The notes below the pieces were generated by a model. It worked only from the letters and a program-made list of their open reading frames with translations. It made no database searches and was not told where the DNA came from. This document shows positions 1-8,784 of a DNA stretch of 64,000 bases, one piece after another (the stretch's first letter is position 1; the number at the start of each line of letters is the position of its first letter). The position numbers were made by a program, and so were the translations under genes. This stretch comes from Pseudomonas asplenii (GTDB taxonomy: Bacteria > Pseudomonadota > Gammaproteobacteria > Pseudomonadales > Pseudomonadaceae), in the NCBI RefSeq assembly GCF_900105475.1, contig NZ_LT629777.1:2418001-2482000 (forward strand), read 5' to 3'.

Positions 1-635
1 CGGTGGCGGCCTATGGGCTGCTGCATGCACAAGGTTGGCTGGTGGGTGTGCGGCGTTTCTACAGCGGACTCGTGGCGTTGCTGCCGGGGCTCGGGATTAT
101 CGTGGTGTTCGTCTTGCGCCACACCTGGCTCAAGCATGGGTTCTGGCCGCAGGTGTCGTTGCCGTTGTTGGTCGGCGCGTTGGTGGTCTTGCAGGTGATC
201 GCCGCCAATCTCTGGTTGAAGCCATCCGGCGAGCTGGGGCGGCGTCTGGTGCTGCTGAGCCTGATCGCCCTGGCGACCCAGTGGCTGCTGCTGGTCAAGG
301 TGGTGGAGCCGGCCCAGGACCTGGAGTTCGACACGCGGGGGTTTGTCGAGCCGGTGGAGCGCCTGCGTGCGGTGAATCCTGGGCCGCTGGTGTTCCTCGA
401 TATGGGACAGGACACCTGGGCAGTGCGCTACATGATGAACCTGGACCACGACGAGAAACCGCTGTTCGTTGCCGGGAAGGACGCCGCCCGCCTGGACTCG
501 TTGCCACGCCCGGCCTGGGTAATCCTGTCGCGCAAGGCGCAGGCGCTGTTGGCAGGCACCTCGTTGGAAAAGGCGACGCCGGTGTTCGAAGGGCGGTTCA
601 ATGGCAATCCTTGCCTGGTATTCGAATTGAAGTGA
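1..635 (+). CDS. Membrane glycosyltransferase (ArnT/PMT-like), C-terminal part
   Basis: Only the last ~210 codons lie in the window; the reading frame is open to the left edge, so the start is missing. Residues before about 105 form several hydrophobic membrane segments, followed by a soluble C-terminal domain of roughly 100 residues (PLVFLDMGQDTWAVRY, PAWVILSRKAQ). A multispan N-terminal body with a periplasmic C-terminal domain is typical of GT39/GT83 lipid-linked sugar transferases such as ArnT, which move sugars from a polyprenyl phosphate carrier to an acceptor in the periplasm. The catalytic N-terminal half, which would decide the subfamily, is outside the window, so donor and acceptor cannot be named. 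Confidence 0.6.
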   Translation, partial: VAAYGLLHAQGWLVGVRRFYSGLVALLPGLGIIVVFVLRHTWLKHGFWPQVSLPLLVGALVVLQVIAANLWLKPSGELGRRLVLLSLIALATQWLLLVKVVEPAQDLEFDTRGFVEPVERLRAVNPGPLVFLDMGQDTWAVRYMMNLDHDEKPLFVAGKDAARLDSLPRPAWVILSRKAQALLAGTSLEKATPVFEGRFNGNPCLVFELK

Positions 636-743
636 GTGGGTGAAGTGAGGCCTTGCCGACGTTCAAATAGCGCTCGCCAAGGCCTGGGCATGAGGCTTTA
701 ATCGGATCCGATTCCATTCAATCCGATTCGAGGTGACGAGCCC

Positions 744-1451
744 ATGTCCCAAGCAAACAACCTGGTCAGCTTCAAACGTCCGGATGGCCGTGAGGTCAGC
801 GGCTACCTGGCCCGCCCGGCCAAACTGGAAGGTGCTCCGGCCATCGTGGTCATCCAGGAGTGGTGGGGCCTCAACGACCAGATCCGTGGCGTGGCCGATC
901 GCCTGGCCGCCAGCGGCTACCTGGCGTTGGTGCCGGACCTGTACCGTGGCGAGTCCACGGTGGAAGAGGAAGAAGCCCATCACCTGATGAGCAAACTCGA
1001 CTTCGCCGAAGCGGTCGCCCAGGACATCCGTGGGGCGGTGCAGTACCTCGGCGGCTACACGAAGAACATCGGCATCACCGGCTTCTGCATGGGCGGCGCG
1101 CTGACCCTGCTGTCGCTGAACGCGATCCTGGAACTGACCGCCGGTGTGGTCTGGTACGGCTTCCCACCACTGGAATACCTCGACGCCTCGGCGATCAAGG
1201 CGCCACTGCTTGGCCACTGGGGCACCCAGGACCTGTTCTTCGCCATCGAAACCGTCGATGCCCTGGAAGCCAAGCTGCATGAAGCGGGCGTTGATGCCAC
1301 GTTCCACCGCTACCTGGCGCACCACGCTTTCGCCAACGAAACGGCAGTGGGCAGTGGCCGCATCGCCGGTACCCAGTTCGACCCGGTCTGGTCGCAATTG
1401 GCTTGGGATCGCACGCTGACGTTCTTTGGCAAGACGTTGTGGCGGGGTTGA
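744..1451 (+). CDS. Dienelactone hydrolase family protein
   Basis: A 235-residue alpha/beta-hydrolase of the dienelactone hydrolase family. The family's cysteine triad can be placed: GFCMGG gives the nucleophile at about C115, GTQDLFFA the acid at about D163, and LAHHAFAN the histidine at about H194. E39 in QEWWGLN matches the conserved glutamate of family members. Length is typical. The ATG follows a GAGG-like ribosome site at 731-734. Classical members open dienelactone rings in chloroaromatic breakdown, but most chromosomal Pseudomonas copies have unknown substrates and no catabolic genes lie beside this one, so only a generic cytosolic hydrolase role is supported. Confidence 0.88.
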   Translation: MSQANNLVSFKRPDGREVSGYLARPAKLEGAPAIVVIQEWWGLNDQIRGVADRLAASGYLALVPDLYRGESTVEEEEAHHLMSKLDFAEAVAQDIRGAVQYLGGYTKNIGITGFCMGGALTLLSLNAILELTAGVVWYGFPPLEYLDASAIKAPLLGHWGTQDLFFAIETVDALEAKLHEAGVDATFHRYLAHHAFANETAVGSGRIAGTQFDPVWSQLAWDRTLTFFGKTLWRG

Positions 1452-1581
1452 TGCGCGGTTGTTGAAAGCGGCGGGTAAGCCGACGGCGCGAGTTCGCCGT
1501 CGCACTGCAAGTCACTTAAGTCCTGTGCAGGAAATCAAACTCGAGCTGCGATGGGTTCAACCCTATCGGTCGTTACACAAA

Positions 1582-2208
1582 TCACGCCGAAATCCCCTTC
1601 AAGTACGAAGTCGCCAGGCTTTCCATGTAGGGACGCATCACGTTGGCCACCCGACAGAGAGTGGCGTAACGCCATAGCTCGTCCATGTTCGTACGTTTGG
1701 AGTGCCAGGCATCAGACAGGGCTTCCAGCGCTACATCCAGCCCAATCTTGTTACGAAACTTGAAGCAGTCAACGACCGTACGAGCGACGTTGGTCACTCG
1801 TATGGTCACACCATCGATATCGTGGTTTTCAAGACCTTCGTTGAGCGCCGCTTCCGAGAAGCGGACTATACGTATCGGGGGGTAGTCGGGTTTCGGAGCG
1901 CGAGTCTTGTTTGGAATGGCCAGCCAGACTTCGAAAGGGGCCTGAGTGGTGAGTCCATGCACTCTCAAGGCAGAAAGCAGGCAGATTACTCCTGCCGGGC
2001 ATCTGCTGGCCGCCTCGGCCAGTGCAACGTGCTCGGAAATTTCATGCTGTGGCAGCGCATAGAGGCCGTGACTTATTCGTTGCAACAGGCCCTGCCGGAC
2101 CAGTCGAGTCAAGGCTACGCGGGGGAGCCCTTGCACAACGGCATCTCGCGAGCGGATGAGGCCGTTACGGGCGGCTAGATCGAGAATCTGCTGATGTGCG
2201 TTTTTCAT
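1582..2208 (-). CDS. AbiEi-type antitoxin/regulator, orphan
   Basis: 208 residues if started at the ATG at 2208; an upstream TTG would add 12 residues but would place the start inside the operator described below. The N-terminal ~60 residues (LAARNGLIRSRDAV, RVALTRLVRQGLLQRISHGLYALP) are a winged helix of the AbiEi_4 kind; the C-terminal part (ARTVVDCFKFRNKIGLDVALEAL) matches the AbiEi C-terminal domain. In known type IV systems AbiEi represses the operon and neutralises the nucleotidyltransferase toxin AbiEii encoded just downstream. Here the next gene downstream is the convergent hydrolase at 744-1451, so no AbiEii partner is present. It could be a stand-alone transcription factor or the leftover of a lost toxin pair. 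Confidence 0.8.
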   Translation of the reverse strand: MKNAHQQILDLAARNGLIRSRDAVVQGLPRVALTRLVRQGLLQRISHGLYALPQHEISEHVALAEAASRCPAGVICLLSALRVHGLTTQAPFEVWLAIPNKTRAPKPDYPPIRIVRFSEAALNEGLENHDIDGVTIRVTNVARTVVDCFKFRNKIGLDVALEALSDAWHSKRTNMDELWRYATLCRVANVMRPYMESLATSYLKGISA

Positions 2209-2214
2209 AACAGG

Positions 2215-2270
2215 AGCCTGTTCCTTTATGTCGGTAATTGTCAATTTTTACCGACATAAAGGAACGGGCT
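2215..2270. promoter_or_regulatory. Long inverted repeat overlapping the AbiEi promoter
   Basis: Arms at 2215-2237 and 2248-2270 are 23 bp each with a single G:T mismatch; the inner 17 bp (TTCCTTTATGTCGGTAA and its complement) are perfect, with a 10-bp spacer. Read on the minus strand the spacer region contains TTGACA, a consensus -35 hexamer, about 30-40 bp before the ATG at 2208. AbiEi proteins are known to bind inverted repeats in their own promoter, so an autorepression operator is the natural reading. There is no T-run, so a terminator is unlikely. Confidence 0.7.
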
Positions 2271-2279
2271 GCCTTGTCC

Positions 2280-4454
2280 TCAGTAGGCCCGCACCCACCG
2301 CACCCTGGTCGTCGCCTGGGTCGAGCTGCCACTGCCGCTCGTGCTGCCCGTGCTGGTCGTCGGCGGGTTGGTGATGCTCTGGTCGGTGGTCACCCCCGAT
2401 ACATCGATGGCGATGCCGCCCTGGGAAATGGTGGTCGTGCTTGAGCCGTTGTTGCCGGTGGTGAGCGAGCCCTTGATGTTGGTGGTGGCACCCGAGGTGT
2501 TGACCAGACCACCGAGGATGACGTTGCCGTAGAGCGTCCAGCCACTGGTGGACAACCCGCCGTTCGCCTCGATCGCGATGTTGCCGATCGGCAGGCCACT
2601 GTGGCTGACGTTGGATGAGTCGGTCCAGGTCGCCAGGCCCGGTGGCGAAGCGCTCTTGTTGCATAGGTTGGTCGGGTAGAACGAGCCGGTGCACAGGTTC
2701 GAGTAACCGGAGAAGTTCGGCGAGTACAGCGGCACCATGCCGCTGCTGGTCAGGGTCACGTTACCGGTAGTCAGCACGGTGTTGGTCAGGCGGCTCATGT
2801 TCTGCACGCCGTTGAAGGTGACACTGCCGTCGAACCACAACACCCCGGGTGGAAACGCGGTGATGCCGGTCAGGTTCCAGCCGCCGCTCGGTGTGGCACC
2901 GTTGCCGCAGGTGCTGTTGCCGTAATTGCAGATCATGAAGTTGGCGCCCAGCAGGGTGCGCAGGTCGGTGGTCGCCAGGTTGTAGGGGCCGGCGGACACT
3001 GTGGTGCCAGCCGCGGTCTTGACGTTCTGGATGGTCAGCATCGGCGTGTTCCCGGAGAACGAGAACACGTAGTTGGCCTGGCTTTTCAGCGGCGTGACAT
3101 CCACCGTTGTGGCGCTGACGTTGCAGTACGGCACGCCCGGCAGGCCGGGGGAGGAGCCGGCGATGTTCGGGGTCAGGTTGGCGATGGTGTTGCCGGTATA
3201 GGGCGTTCCGTCCTGGTTGAGCACTTTGCCAGCGATCTGGCTGGCGGTGCTGAACGTCGGTGTGTTCCATTGCGTCACGCTGAGGTTGCCGCCGCCCTGA
3301 AACTTGCCGACGTTGGCGGTGATGATCGAGACGTCACTGTTGGCCTTGAGTGTGTTGTAGGTGGCGCTGTAGCCGCTCAGCGCCATGGTGTTGCCCCAGA
3401 ACGTACCGACGGTGCCAGTGAGGAAGTTGATGTCGCCGCCGTAGACCGAGTTGTAGCTCAGCGAGATGCTGGCAGGCAGGGTGCCGGTGCCGGAGATCAG
3501 TTGCGCGCCGCTGGTGCTCAGGGCCCCGGCCGATTGTGTGGCCTTGCTCAGGTCCAGGGTGTAGACCGCGCCGGAAGTCAGGGTGATCAACGCGGTGCCG
3601 GTGCTGGCGGCGGTGATCGTGTTGTCGGTGTTCTTCGTGCCGCCTACCAGGGCGGTGCCGATGGTCGATCCGCCCGACAGCACGTTGGCCCGGAACGCTC
3701 CGGCCTGGATCGACACGTAGCTGCCGCCGGACTGAGTGATGTTGATCGACTTGGCGCCCACCGTCAGGTTGACCGGCGCGCTGCTGGAACTCATGGAAAA
3801 AGTCCCCTCGGTATTGAGCGTCGAGTTGTCCGCGATGCCGCCGCCACTGAGGTTGATACCCGCTTTTGCACAGCCGGAGACATAGGCCTTGGCGCCATTG
3901 GAGATGGTCAGCACGCCGTTAACGACAATGTTCGCCAGGGCCGTGCCGTTGGTGATCGACAGGCTGCCGCCGCTGTAGTTGAAGTCGCCGTTGAACTGCA
4001 GGGCCGGAAGGGGGGCGGCGCTGGTTGCCGGTGCCGTGGTGCTGGCTGGCGTCAGCACGTAGACCACTTGCAGGGTATTGGTGGCCAGGTTGTTGGTCGC
4101 GGTGATGGTCGTGGTGACCAGGGTGCTGCTGCCGCTGGGGACCTTGGAGGCGATCTGCACGCTGAGACCGGTGGCGCTGATGGGCAGGTTGCCCACGGTG
4201 ATGTTGGCCAGGGTGCTGTCCTGGGTCATTTGCCCCTGCAGATACAGGCGCACCCATTCCACGCCGCTCCACACCCGCGACTCGGCTGGCGAAGTCGCGT
4301 GAGCGGCCATCTGCTGCTGCTGAGCACCGCCGATGCCGTACATCATGCTCAGCGCCGTCACGCTCACAGCCATGCCGACGAACAGGATCATCAGCGTCGC
4401 GGCCATGCCGCGTTGCGAGGCGCGCATCGATCTGTAAAACGCAGGTGCGGGCAT
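2280..4454 (-). CDS. Large PilX-like minor pilin / pilus-tip protein
   Basis: 724 residues from the ATG at 4454, which lies 11 nt after the upstream stop; a TTG-extended frame overlapping the upstream gene is less likely. The N-terminus (RASQRGMAATLMILFVG followed by a ~20-residue membrane helix and a QQQQMAAHATSPAESRVWSGVE helix) has the layout of PilX-type pilus assembly proteins, without a glutamate at mature position 5. The remaining ~640 residues are Ser/Thr/Gly/Asn-rich and beta-prone, with scattered cysteines (CAKAGI, CNYGNSTCGNG, CTGSFYPTNLC) that could form disulfides outside the cell. Ordinary PilX proteins are under 200-300 residues, so this one is several times the usual size and may carry an adhesive head. 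It is the last gene of the pilin operon. The adhesin role is inference. Confidence 0.65.
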   Translation of the reverse strand: MPAPAFYRSMRASQRGMAATLMILFVGMAVSVTALSMMYGIGGAQQQQMAAHATSPAESRVWSGVEWVRLYLQGQMTQDSTLANITVGNLPISATGLSVQIASKVPSGSSTLVTTTITATNNLATNTLQVVYVLTPASTTAPATSAAPLPALQFNGDFNYSGGSLSITNGTALANIVVNGVLTISNGAKAYVSGCAKAGINLSGGGIADNSTLNTEGTFSMSSSSAPVNLTVGAKSINITQSGGSYVSIQAGAFRANVLSGGSTIGTALVGGTKNTDNTITAASTGTALITLTSGAVYTLDLSKATQSAGALSTSGAQLISGTGTLPASISLSYNSVYGGDINFLTGTVGTFWGNTMALSGYSATYNTLKANSDVSIITANVGKFQGGGNLSVTQWNTPTFSTASQIAGKVLNQDGTPYTGNTIANLTPNIAGSSPGLPGVPYCNVSATTVDVTPLKSQANYVFSFSGNTPMLTIQNVKTAAGTTVSAGPYNLATTDLRTLLGANFMICNYGNSTCGNGATPSGGWNLTGITAFPPGVLWFDGSVTFNGVQNMSRLTNTVLTTGNVTLTSSGMVPLYSPNFSGYSNLCTGSFYPTNLCNKSASPPGLATWTDSSNVSHSGLPIGNIAIEANGGLSTSGWTLYGNVILGGLVNTSGATTNIKGSLTTGNNGSSTTTISQGGIAIDVSGVTTDQSITNPPTTSTGSTSGSGSSTQATTRVRWVRAY

Positions 4455-4465
4455 CGGACGCTCGG

Positions 4466-5203
4466 TCAGGAAGTGGGTTTTTCGAAGTTGATCAGGCACG
4501 CCGTGGCCTTGCTTTTGACATAGGCGGGCTGGGGATCGGTGCTGTTGGGGTCGAGCGTGCTGTTGTTGGCGCTCAGGCTGACTTGCAGGCGATAGGCGCT
4601 ATTGGTGGTGTCGGTGGTGCGGCCATAGGGCCAGCAGGTGGCGAAGCCGACCGACAACGAGGCACTGCCCTGGCCGGTTTCGATCAGTGGGGTGCTGGTC
4701 CAGGTGGTGTTGTTCCACTGCGTCGAGGCCTGGGTGCAACTGGTCGCTGCCTTGAGGCTGAGCAACGCGCCATTGCTGATCAGCAACCCTGCACAACTGG
4801 CGGTGGCGGTCGCACTGGTCTGGTAGGACCAGACGATCGCATTGCCGCTGATACCGTTCGGCGCAGAGCTGGTCAAGGTGGGGAAACTGGTCTGGGCGGT
4901 GGCGCTACCGCTCAGGGTGCCGTTGCTCAGCAGGGCACCGGACAGCAGGATGAAGTTGTTGTCGATATCGGAAGTGGCCCGCGCCGTGGCGCTCCCGCTC
5001 CAGAAACCGGCGTTCATCAGCTCGCGCTGGGCGGTGATCAGCGCTGAGGCCACCTGGCCGTCCTGCCGGGAGCTCTGGATCGAGGTCAGCGAGTTGTAGA
5101 CCACGTTTTTGTACAGCGAGAGCATGGCCAGGATGCTGATCAGGGAAATGGTCGTGCCGATCAATAGGCTGATCAGCGTGAAGCCGCGCGGCTCGCGGTT
5201 CAC
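4466..5203 (-). CDS. PilW-like prepilin
   Basis: 245 residues. The N-terminus has a prepilin-peptidase site after EPRG, then FTLISLLIGTTISLIS and a hydrophobic helix, as in type IV pilins and pseudopilins. Mature position 5 is serine rather than the usual glutamate. Length and position (after the PilV-like and before the PilX-like gene) match PilW of minor pilin operons, which with FimU/FimT, PilV and PilX forms the priming tip of type IV pili. The start overlaps the upstream stop by 4 nt, so translation is likely coupled. Several cysteine pairs in the head domain suggest disulfides. Assignment to PilW rests on order and size, because head domains diverge strongly. Confidence 0.72.
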   Translation of the reverse strand: MNREPRGFTLISLLIGTTISLISILAMLSLYKNVVYNSLTSIQSSRQDGQVASALITAQRELMNAGFWSGSATARATSDIDNNFILLSGALLSNGTLSGSATAQTSFPTLTSSAPNGISGNAIVWSYQTSATATASCAGLLISNGALLSLKAATSCTQASTQWNNTTWTSTPLIETGQGSASLSVGFATCWPYGRTTDTTNSAYRLQVSLSANNSTLDPNSTDPQPAYVKSKATACLINFEKPTS

Positions 5204-5613
5204 GACTCGTCTCCGACCCGGATGATGCCGCCAAACAGGGCGCTGTCCTGGGAACGGGTGGTGAGCACCACCGAGCTTTGCGGCGTGCCGCCGGTGATCG
5301 TGCTGGTGCCGACGGTCATGGCCGGCGCGCTGGTACAGGTCGCAGTGATCGGCACGGTGTCAGTCTGGGTGGGAATGGATACCACCAGCAGCGCGGCCTT
5401 GCTTGAACACAGCAGCGCACCGTTCTGCTCCAGCAGGCTGCGCATCTGGTTGACCACGATGTTCTGCAGCTTCATGTCGCGCTGGCTGACTGCCGCTCGC
5501 GATGAGGCGTAGGTGATACCCAGGCCGATGATCGACATCAGCAGGATGCCGATCAGCGACTCGAGCAGGACATCGCCGCGCTGGCGCGCCGGCAGCTTAT
5601 ATGAGCGGAACAT
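5200..5613 (-). CDS. PilV-like prepilin
   Basis: 137 residues from the ATG at 5613 (the frame is open further upstream, but that part is an arginine-rich shadow of the preceding gene). The leader ends RQRG and is followed by DVLLESLIGILLMS, giving a processing site after glycine with glutamate at position 5 and a membrane helix, the pattern of PilV-type minor pilins. It overlaps the upstream FimT-like gene by 17 nt and the downstream PilW-like gene by 4 nt, the compact arrangement of a translationally coupled minor pilin operon. Confidence 0.75.
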   Translation of the reverse strand: MFRSYKLPARQRGDVLLESLIGILLMSIIGLGITYASSRAAVSQRDMKLQNIVVNQMRSLLEQNGALLCSSKAALLVVSIPTQTDTVPITATCTSAPAMTVGTSTITGGTPQSSVVLTTRSQDSALFGGIIRVGDES

Positions 5614-6061
5614 CGACTGAACTCTCGCTACCTGCGGTGACCTGCAGCGTGCCGGTGGTGCACGGGCTGCCGCTGACCGCCAGGCCACGGTTGCTGAAGG
5701 CCACGCAGGTCATGTCGATACCGCCGACCTTGATTCCGGCGGCGGCCGGGATCGTGCTGGTCCAGACCGGTGTGTTGGCCGTGGTGCAGTCGATGGATTG
5801 CCCGGCATTGAGACGGAAGAGCATGAGATTTGGCCCGGAGCGGCACAGCACGGCAGCGGGAGCGGTGTCCTGCACGGCGCCCTGGTTGCGCAGGGCCGTC
5901 GCCTTGGCGCGACTGATCCCCTGCTTGAGCAGGCCGGCGGTATCGCGCTGGTAGCTGCTGTTGGTCCAGGATTGGGTCAACGGCACACCGACTAACAAGA
6001 TGAGACCGAACAGGGCGATGGTGATCATCAATTCGATCAGGGTGAAGCCACGGCTGCGCAT
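5597..6061 (-). CDS. FimT/GspH-like prepilin
   Basis: 154 residues. A very short leader (MRSRG) precedes FTLIELMITIALFGLILL, a textbook class III signal with Glu5 and a following helix. The downstream SYQRDTAGLLKQGISRAKATALRNQGAV segment matches the FimT/GspH domain helix, and cysteine pairs follow in the beta-rich head. FimT/FimU-type minor pilins take part in priming pilus assembly and, in some naturally competent bacteria, in DNA uptake. Second gene of the operon, 15 nt after the pilE-like stop. Confidence 0.82.
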   Translation of the reverse strand: MRSRGFTLIELMITIALFGLILLVGVPLTQSWTNSSYQRDTAGLLKQGISRAKATALRNQGAVQDTAPAAVLCRSGPNLMLFRLNAGQSIDCTTANTPVWTSTIPAAAGIKVGGIDMTCVAFSNRGLAVSGSPCTTGTLQVTAGSESSVDVPLI

Positions 6062-6076
6062 TACAACGGGTTACCT

Positions 6077-6526
6077 TTAATTGTAAGAGCACGAGGAGTT
6101 GGTGGTGGGTTTGCCGGTGGCTTGGCCCAGCGTAATCGTGCAATTGCTCAGGTCGCCGTTGATGCCGGTCGCGGTCACGGTATAGGTGGTGGCTGTTGAG
6201 GTCAGCGAGTAGGTGAATTTGTCCTGCTGGCTGGGTTTCCACCCCGACGACGGATTGGTGGTGCAGGACGATGCGCTGCCGGTCAGCACGCACTGGATCT
6301 GAGTGACGCCGCTAGCGGTGGCGGTCGGATAGACCAGTTGCTTCTGGTAGGTATTTTCCAGGTTCAGGCTCAGAGCAACCAGGTCGGCCTGGGCTGCCTT
6401 GAGACTGCTCTTGCTGATATAGCTGCTATAGGCCGGCAGAGCGACGGCGGCCAGGATGGCGACCACGACGACGGTGACCATCAGTTCCACCAGGGTGAAA
6501 CCGGACTGTGCTGAATTGTGTTTCAT
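6077..6526 (-). CDS. pilE: PilE-like type IV minor pilin
   Basis: 149 residues from the ATG at 6526, chosen because it gives a short basic leader MKHNSAQSG ahead of FTLVELMVTVVVVAILAAVALP; the longer open frame has no pilin logic. The site after Gly9 and Glu5 of the mature protein are intact, followed by SYISKSSLKAAQADLVALSLNLENTYQ, characteristic of PilE-like pilins, and a head with a C-terminal disulfide (NCT...SSCSYN). It is the first gene of a five-gene operon (PilE-, FimT-, PilV-, PilW-, PilX-like) on the minus strand. A CATAAT -10-like hexamer lies near 6570-6575 on the minus strand but no firm -35 is seen. Confidence 0.82.
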   Translation of the reverse strand: MKHNSAQSGFTLVELMVTVVVVAILAAVALPAYSSYISKSSLKAAQADLVALSLNLENTYQKQLVYPTATASGVTQIQCVLTGSASSCTTNPSSGWKPSQQDKFTYSLTSTATTYTVTATGINGDLSNCTITLGQATGKPTTNSSCSYN

Positions 6527-6758
6527 GGATGTTTGACCGATGTGTTCCGTGGACCCGTGGGCGGCGCGCATTATGCCACTATTGCGTAACGTTTCGGTGA
6601 CCGTCCCCATTACCGTTGGGTAATCTTTTTACTGCGGCTGTCCTCTGGATTTCGAGGGTGGATTTCGCGCCCTTCACGGTTTTGTACTTCACTGGTTGGC
6701 AGTCGCCGACAGGCCTCTCCGCCAGGCCGGCCTACAACTACAAGATCGAGGGGACACC

Positions 6759-8441
6759 ATGACGTTACCCAGCTACACCCGTGGCCCGCAGGACAAACCA
6801 TTGCTCGCCATGACCATCGGCGCCGCCTTCGACCAGACCGTCGCGCGCTACGCCGAGCGCGAAGCGCTGGTGGTCCGTCACCAACACCTGCGCTACAGCT
6901 GGGCGCAACTGGCCGAACAGGTCGACCGCTGCGCCCGCGCGCTGCTGGCCATCGGCATGCAACCGGGCGAGCGCCTCGGCATCTGGGCGCCGAACTGCGC
7001 CGAGTGGTGCATCACCCAGTTCGCCAGCGCCAAGGTCGGCGTCATCCTGGTCAACATCAACCCGGCCTACCGCGTCAGCGAACTGGAGTACGCGCTCAAG
7101 CACGCCGGCTGCCGCTGGCTGATCTGCGCCGACGCGTTCAAGACCAGCGACTACCACGCCATGCTCGGCGAACTGCTACCGGAACTGGCCGACAGCACCC
7201 TGGGCCACTTGCACAGCCACCTGCTGCCGGAACTGCGCGGCGTCATCAGCCTGGGCCGCACCCCGGCCGCCGGCATGCTCGGCTGGGCCGAGTTGCTGGA
7301 ACGGGCCGAGGCGGTGAGCGCCGAGCAATTGCGCGCCTGCAGTGCCCAATTGCAGTTCGACGAACCGATCAACATCCAGTACACCTCCGGCACCACCGGC
7401 TTCCCTAAGGGCGCGACCCTCAGCCACTACAACATCCTCAATAACGGCTACTTCGTCGGCGAAAGCCTGGGCCTGACCGAACACGACCGCCTGGTGATCC
7501 CGGTGCCGCTGTACCACTGCTTCGGCATGGTGATGGGCAACCTCGGCTGCCTGACCCACGGCAGCACCCTGATCTACCCGAGCGATGCCTTCGACCCGCT
7601 GACCGCCCTGCAAGCGGTGGCCGAAGAGCGCGCCACGGTGCTCTACGGCGTACCGACCATGTTCATCGCCGAACTGGATCACCCGCACCGCGCCGAGTTC
7701 GACCTGTCCACCCTGCGCACCGGCATCATGGCCGGCGCCACCTGCCCGATCGAAGTGATGAAACGGGTGATCGGCGAGATGCACATGGCCGAGGTACAGA
7801 TTGCCTACGGCATGACCGAGACCAGCCCGGTCTCCACCCAGACCGCTGCGGATGACGACCTGGAACGCCGAGTGGCCAGCGTCGGCCGCACCCAGCCGCA
7901 CCTGGAGAGCAAGATCATCGACGAGGCCGGGCGCATCGTGCCGCGCGGGGAGATCGGTGAACTGTGCACCCGTGGCTACAGCGTGATGCTCGGCTACTGG
8001 AACAACCCCGAAGCCACCGCCGAAGCCCTCGACGGCGCGCGCTGGATGCACACCGGTGATTTGGCAGTGATGGACGAGGCGGGGTACGTGAGCATCGTCG
8101 GGCGCAACAAGGACATGATCATTCGCGGCGGCGAGAACGTGTATCCGCGGGAGATCGAGGAGTTTCTGTTCCGGCATCCGGCGGTGGCGGATGTGCAGGT
8201 GATCGGGATCCCGGATGAGCGGTATGGGGAGGAGATTGTGGCGTGGGTGAAGTGTCATCCGGGGCATGACGCTGATGAAGAAGAGTTGAAGGTGTTCTGC
8301 AAGGGCAAGATTGCGCACTTCAAGGTGCCGAGGCATTTCCTGTTTGTGGAGGCGTTTCCGATGACGGTGACGGGGAAGGTGCAGAAGTTTCGGATGCGGG
8401 AGATCAGTTTGGAGCGGTTGGTGGGGGAGAGGGTGGGGTGA
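6759..8441 (+). CDS. Acyl-CoA synthetase (AMP-forming)
   Basis: 560 residues from the ATG at 6759, which follows a GAGGGG ribosome site; upstream in-frame starts lack one. Member of the ANL superfamily: the P-loop motif [11 protein letters not shown] sits at about residues 207-217, YGMTETSP at about 350, [13 protein letters not shown] and [22 protein letters not shown] toward the C-terminus, and the catalytic lysine region [12 protein letters not shown] at the end. It activates a fatty or other carboxylic acid to acyl-AMP and then acyl-CoA. It resembles FadD-type medium/long-chain synthetases of Pseudomonas, but chain-length preference cannot be read. It is monocistronic and divergent from the pilin operon. 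Third-position C gives way to G from about 8.1 kb to the end, a change in codon style within the gene. Confidence 0.88.
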   Translation: MTLPSYTRGPQDKPLLAMTIGAAFDQTVARYAEREALVVRHQHLRYSWAQLAEQVDRCARALLAIGMQPGERLGIWAPNCAEWCITQFASAKVGVILVNINPAYRVSELEYALKHAGCRWLICADAFKTSDYHAMLGELLPELADSTLGHLHSHLLPELRGVISLGRTPAAGMLGWAELLERAEAVSAEQLRACSAQLQFDEPINIQYTSGTTGFPKGATLSHYNILNNGYFVGESLGLTEHDRLVIPVPLYHCFGMVMGNLGCLTHGSTLIYPSDAFDPLTALQAVAEERATVLYGVPTMFIAELDHPHRAEFDLSTLRTGIMAGATCPIEVMKRVIGEMHMAEVQIAYGMTETSPVSTQTAADDDLERRVASVGRTQPHLESKIIDEAGRIVPRGEIGELCTRGYSVMLGYWNNPEATAEALDGARWMHTGDLAVMDEAGYVSIVGRNKDMIIRGGENVYPREIEEFLFRHPAVADVQVIGIPDERYGEEIVAWVKCHPGHDADEEELKVFCKGKIAHFKVPRHFLFVEAFPMTVTGKVQKFRMREISLERLVGERVG

Positions 8442-8659
8442 GGACTTTCTCCGATTTTTGTCCCGGCGGATGTCGTCGTTTTCGAGTGGATAGGTGGGAG
8501 GTTTTCCCTTCTCACCTATGGCTTGTCGGCGTCTCGTAATGAACAGAAATAGCTTTCAAAATGAACTTACTTTTCCTACGTGATTTAGGCGTGGGAGAAT
8601 GTTGTGTGCGCCAATGACCGTGCCTACATTCTCAATGTCGCTGCAAATTCAGCGATATG

Positions 8660-8784
8660 GGTTTCGCAGCCCGTTTAGTTAGGCGCACAGCGCCGCGCAA
8701 GCGGCATTTTCATGTCTGCGTTATGGCGGGCTGTGCGCAGGAGGCTTATGCCTGCCGGGATCCTAACTAACCGGTCTGCGAACC
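8660..8784 (+). ncRNA. Structured leader RNA upstream of a DUF6124/DUF3077-type gene
   Basis: Nested complementary segments define a long branched hairpin. Outer helix: 8660-8669 (GGTTTCGCAG) with 8776-8784 (CTGCGAACC), continued by 8671-8673 with 8772-8774. Next: 8675-8683 (TTAGTTAGG) with 8762-8770 (CCTAACTAA). Inner: 8684-8691 with 8730-8737 (part of GCGCACAGC and GCTGTGCGC). Apical hairpin: 8692-8696 with 8701-8705 closed by a GCAA (GNRA-type) tetraloop. A perfect AGGAGG and an ATG lie in the unpaired 3' strand between two helices. I recall very similar leaders before other small genes of this family in Pseudomonas genomes but know of no named RNA family; function is unknown. Confidence 0.6.

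Noticed and set aside
1452..1581. Possible AbiEii toxin gene downstream of AbiEi
   Set aside because: Only 130 bp lie before the convergent hydrolase; no nucleotidyltransferase motif in any frame.
2215..2270. AbiEi upstream repeat as a terminator
   Set aside because: Neither side has a T-run and the spacer contains a -35 consensus, so an operator is more likely.
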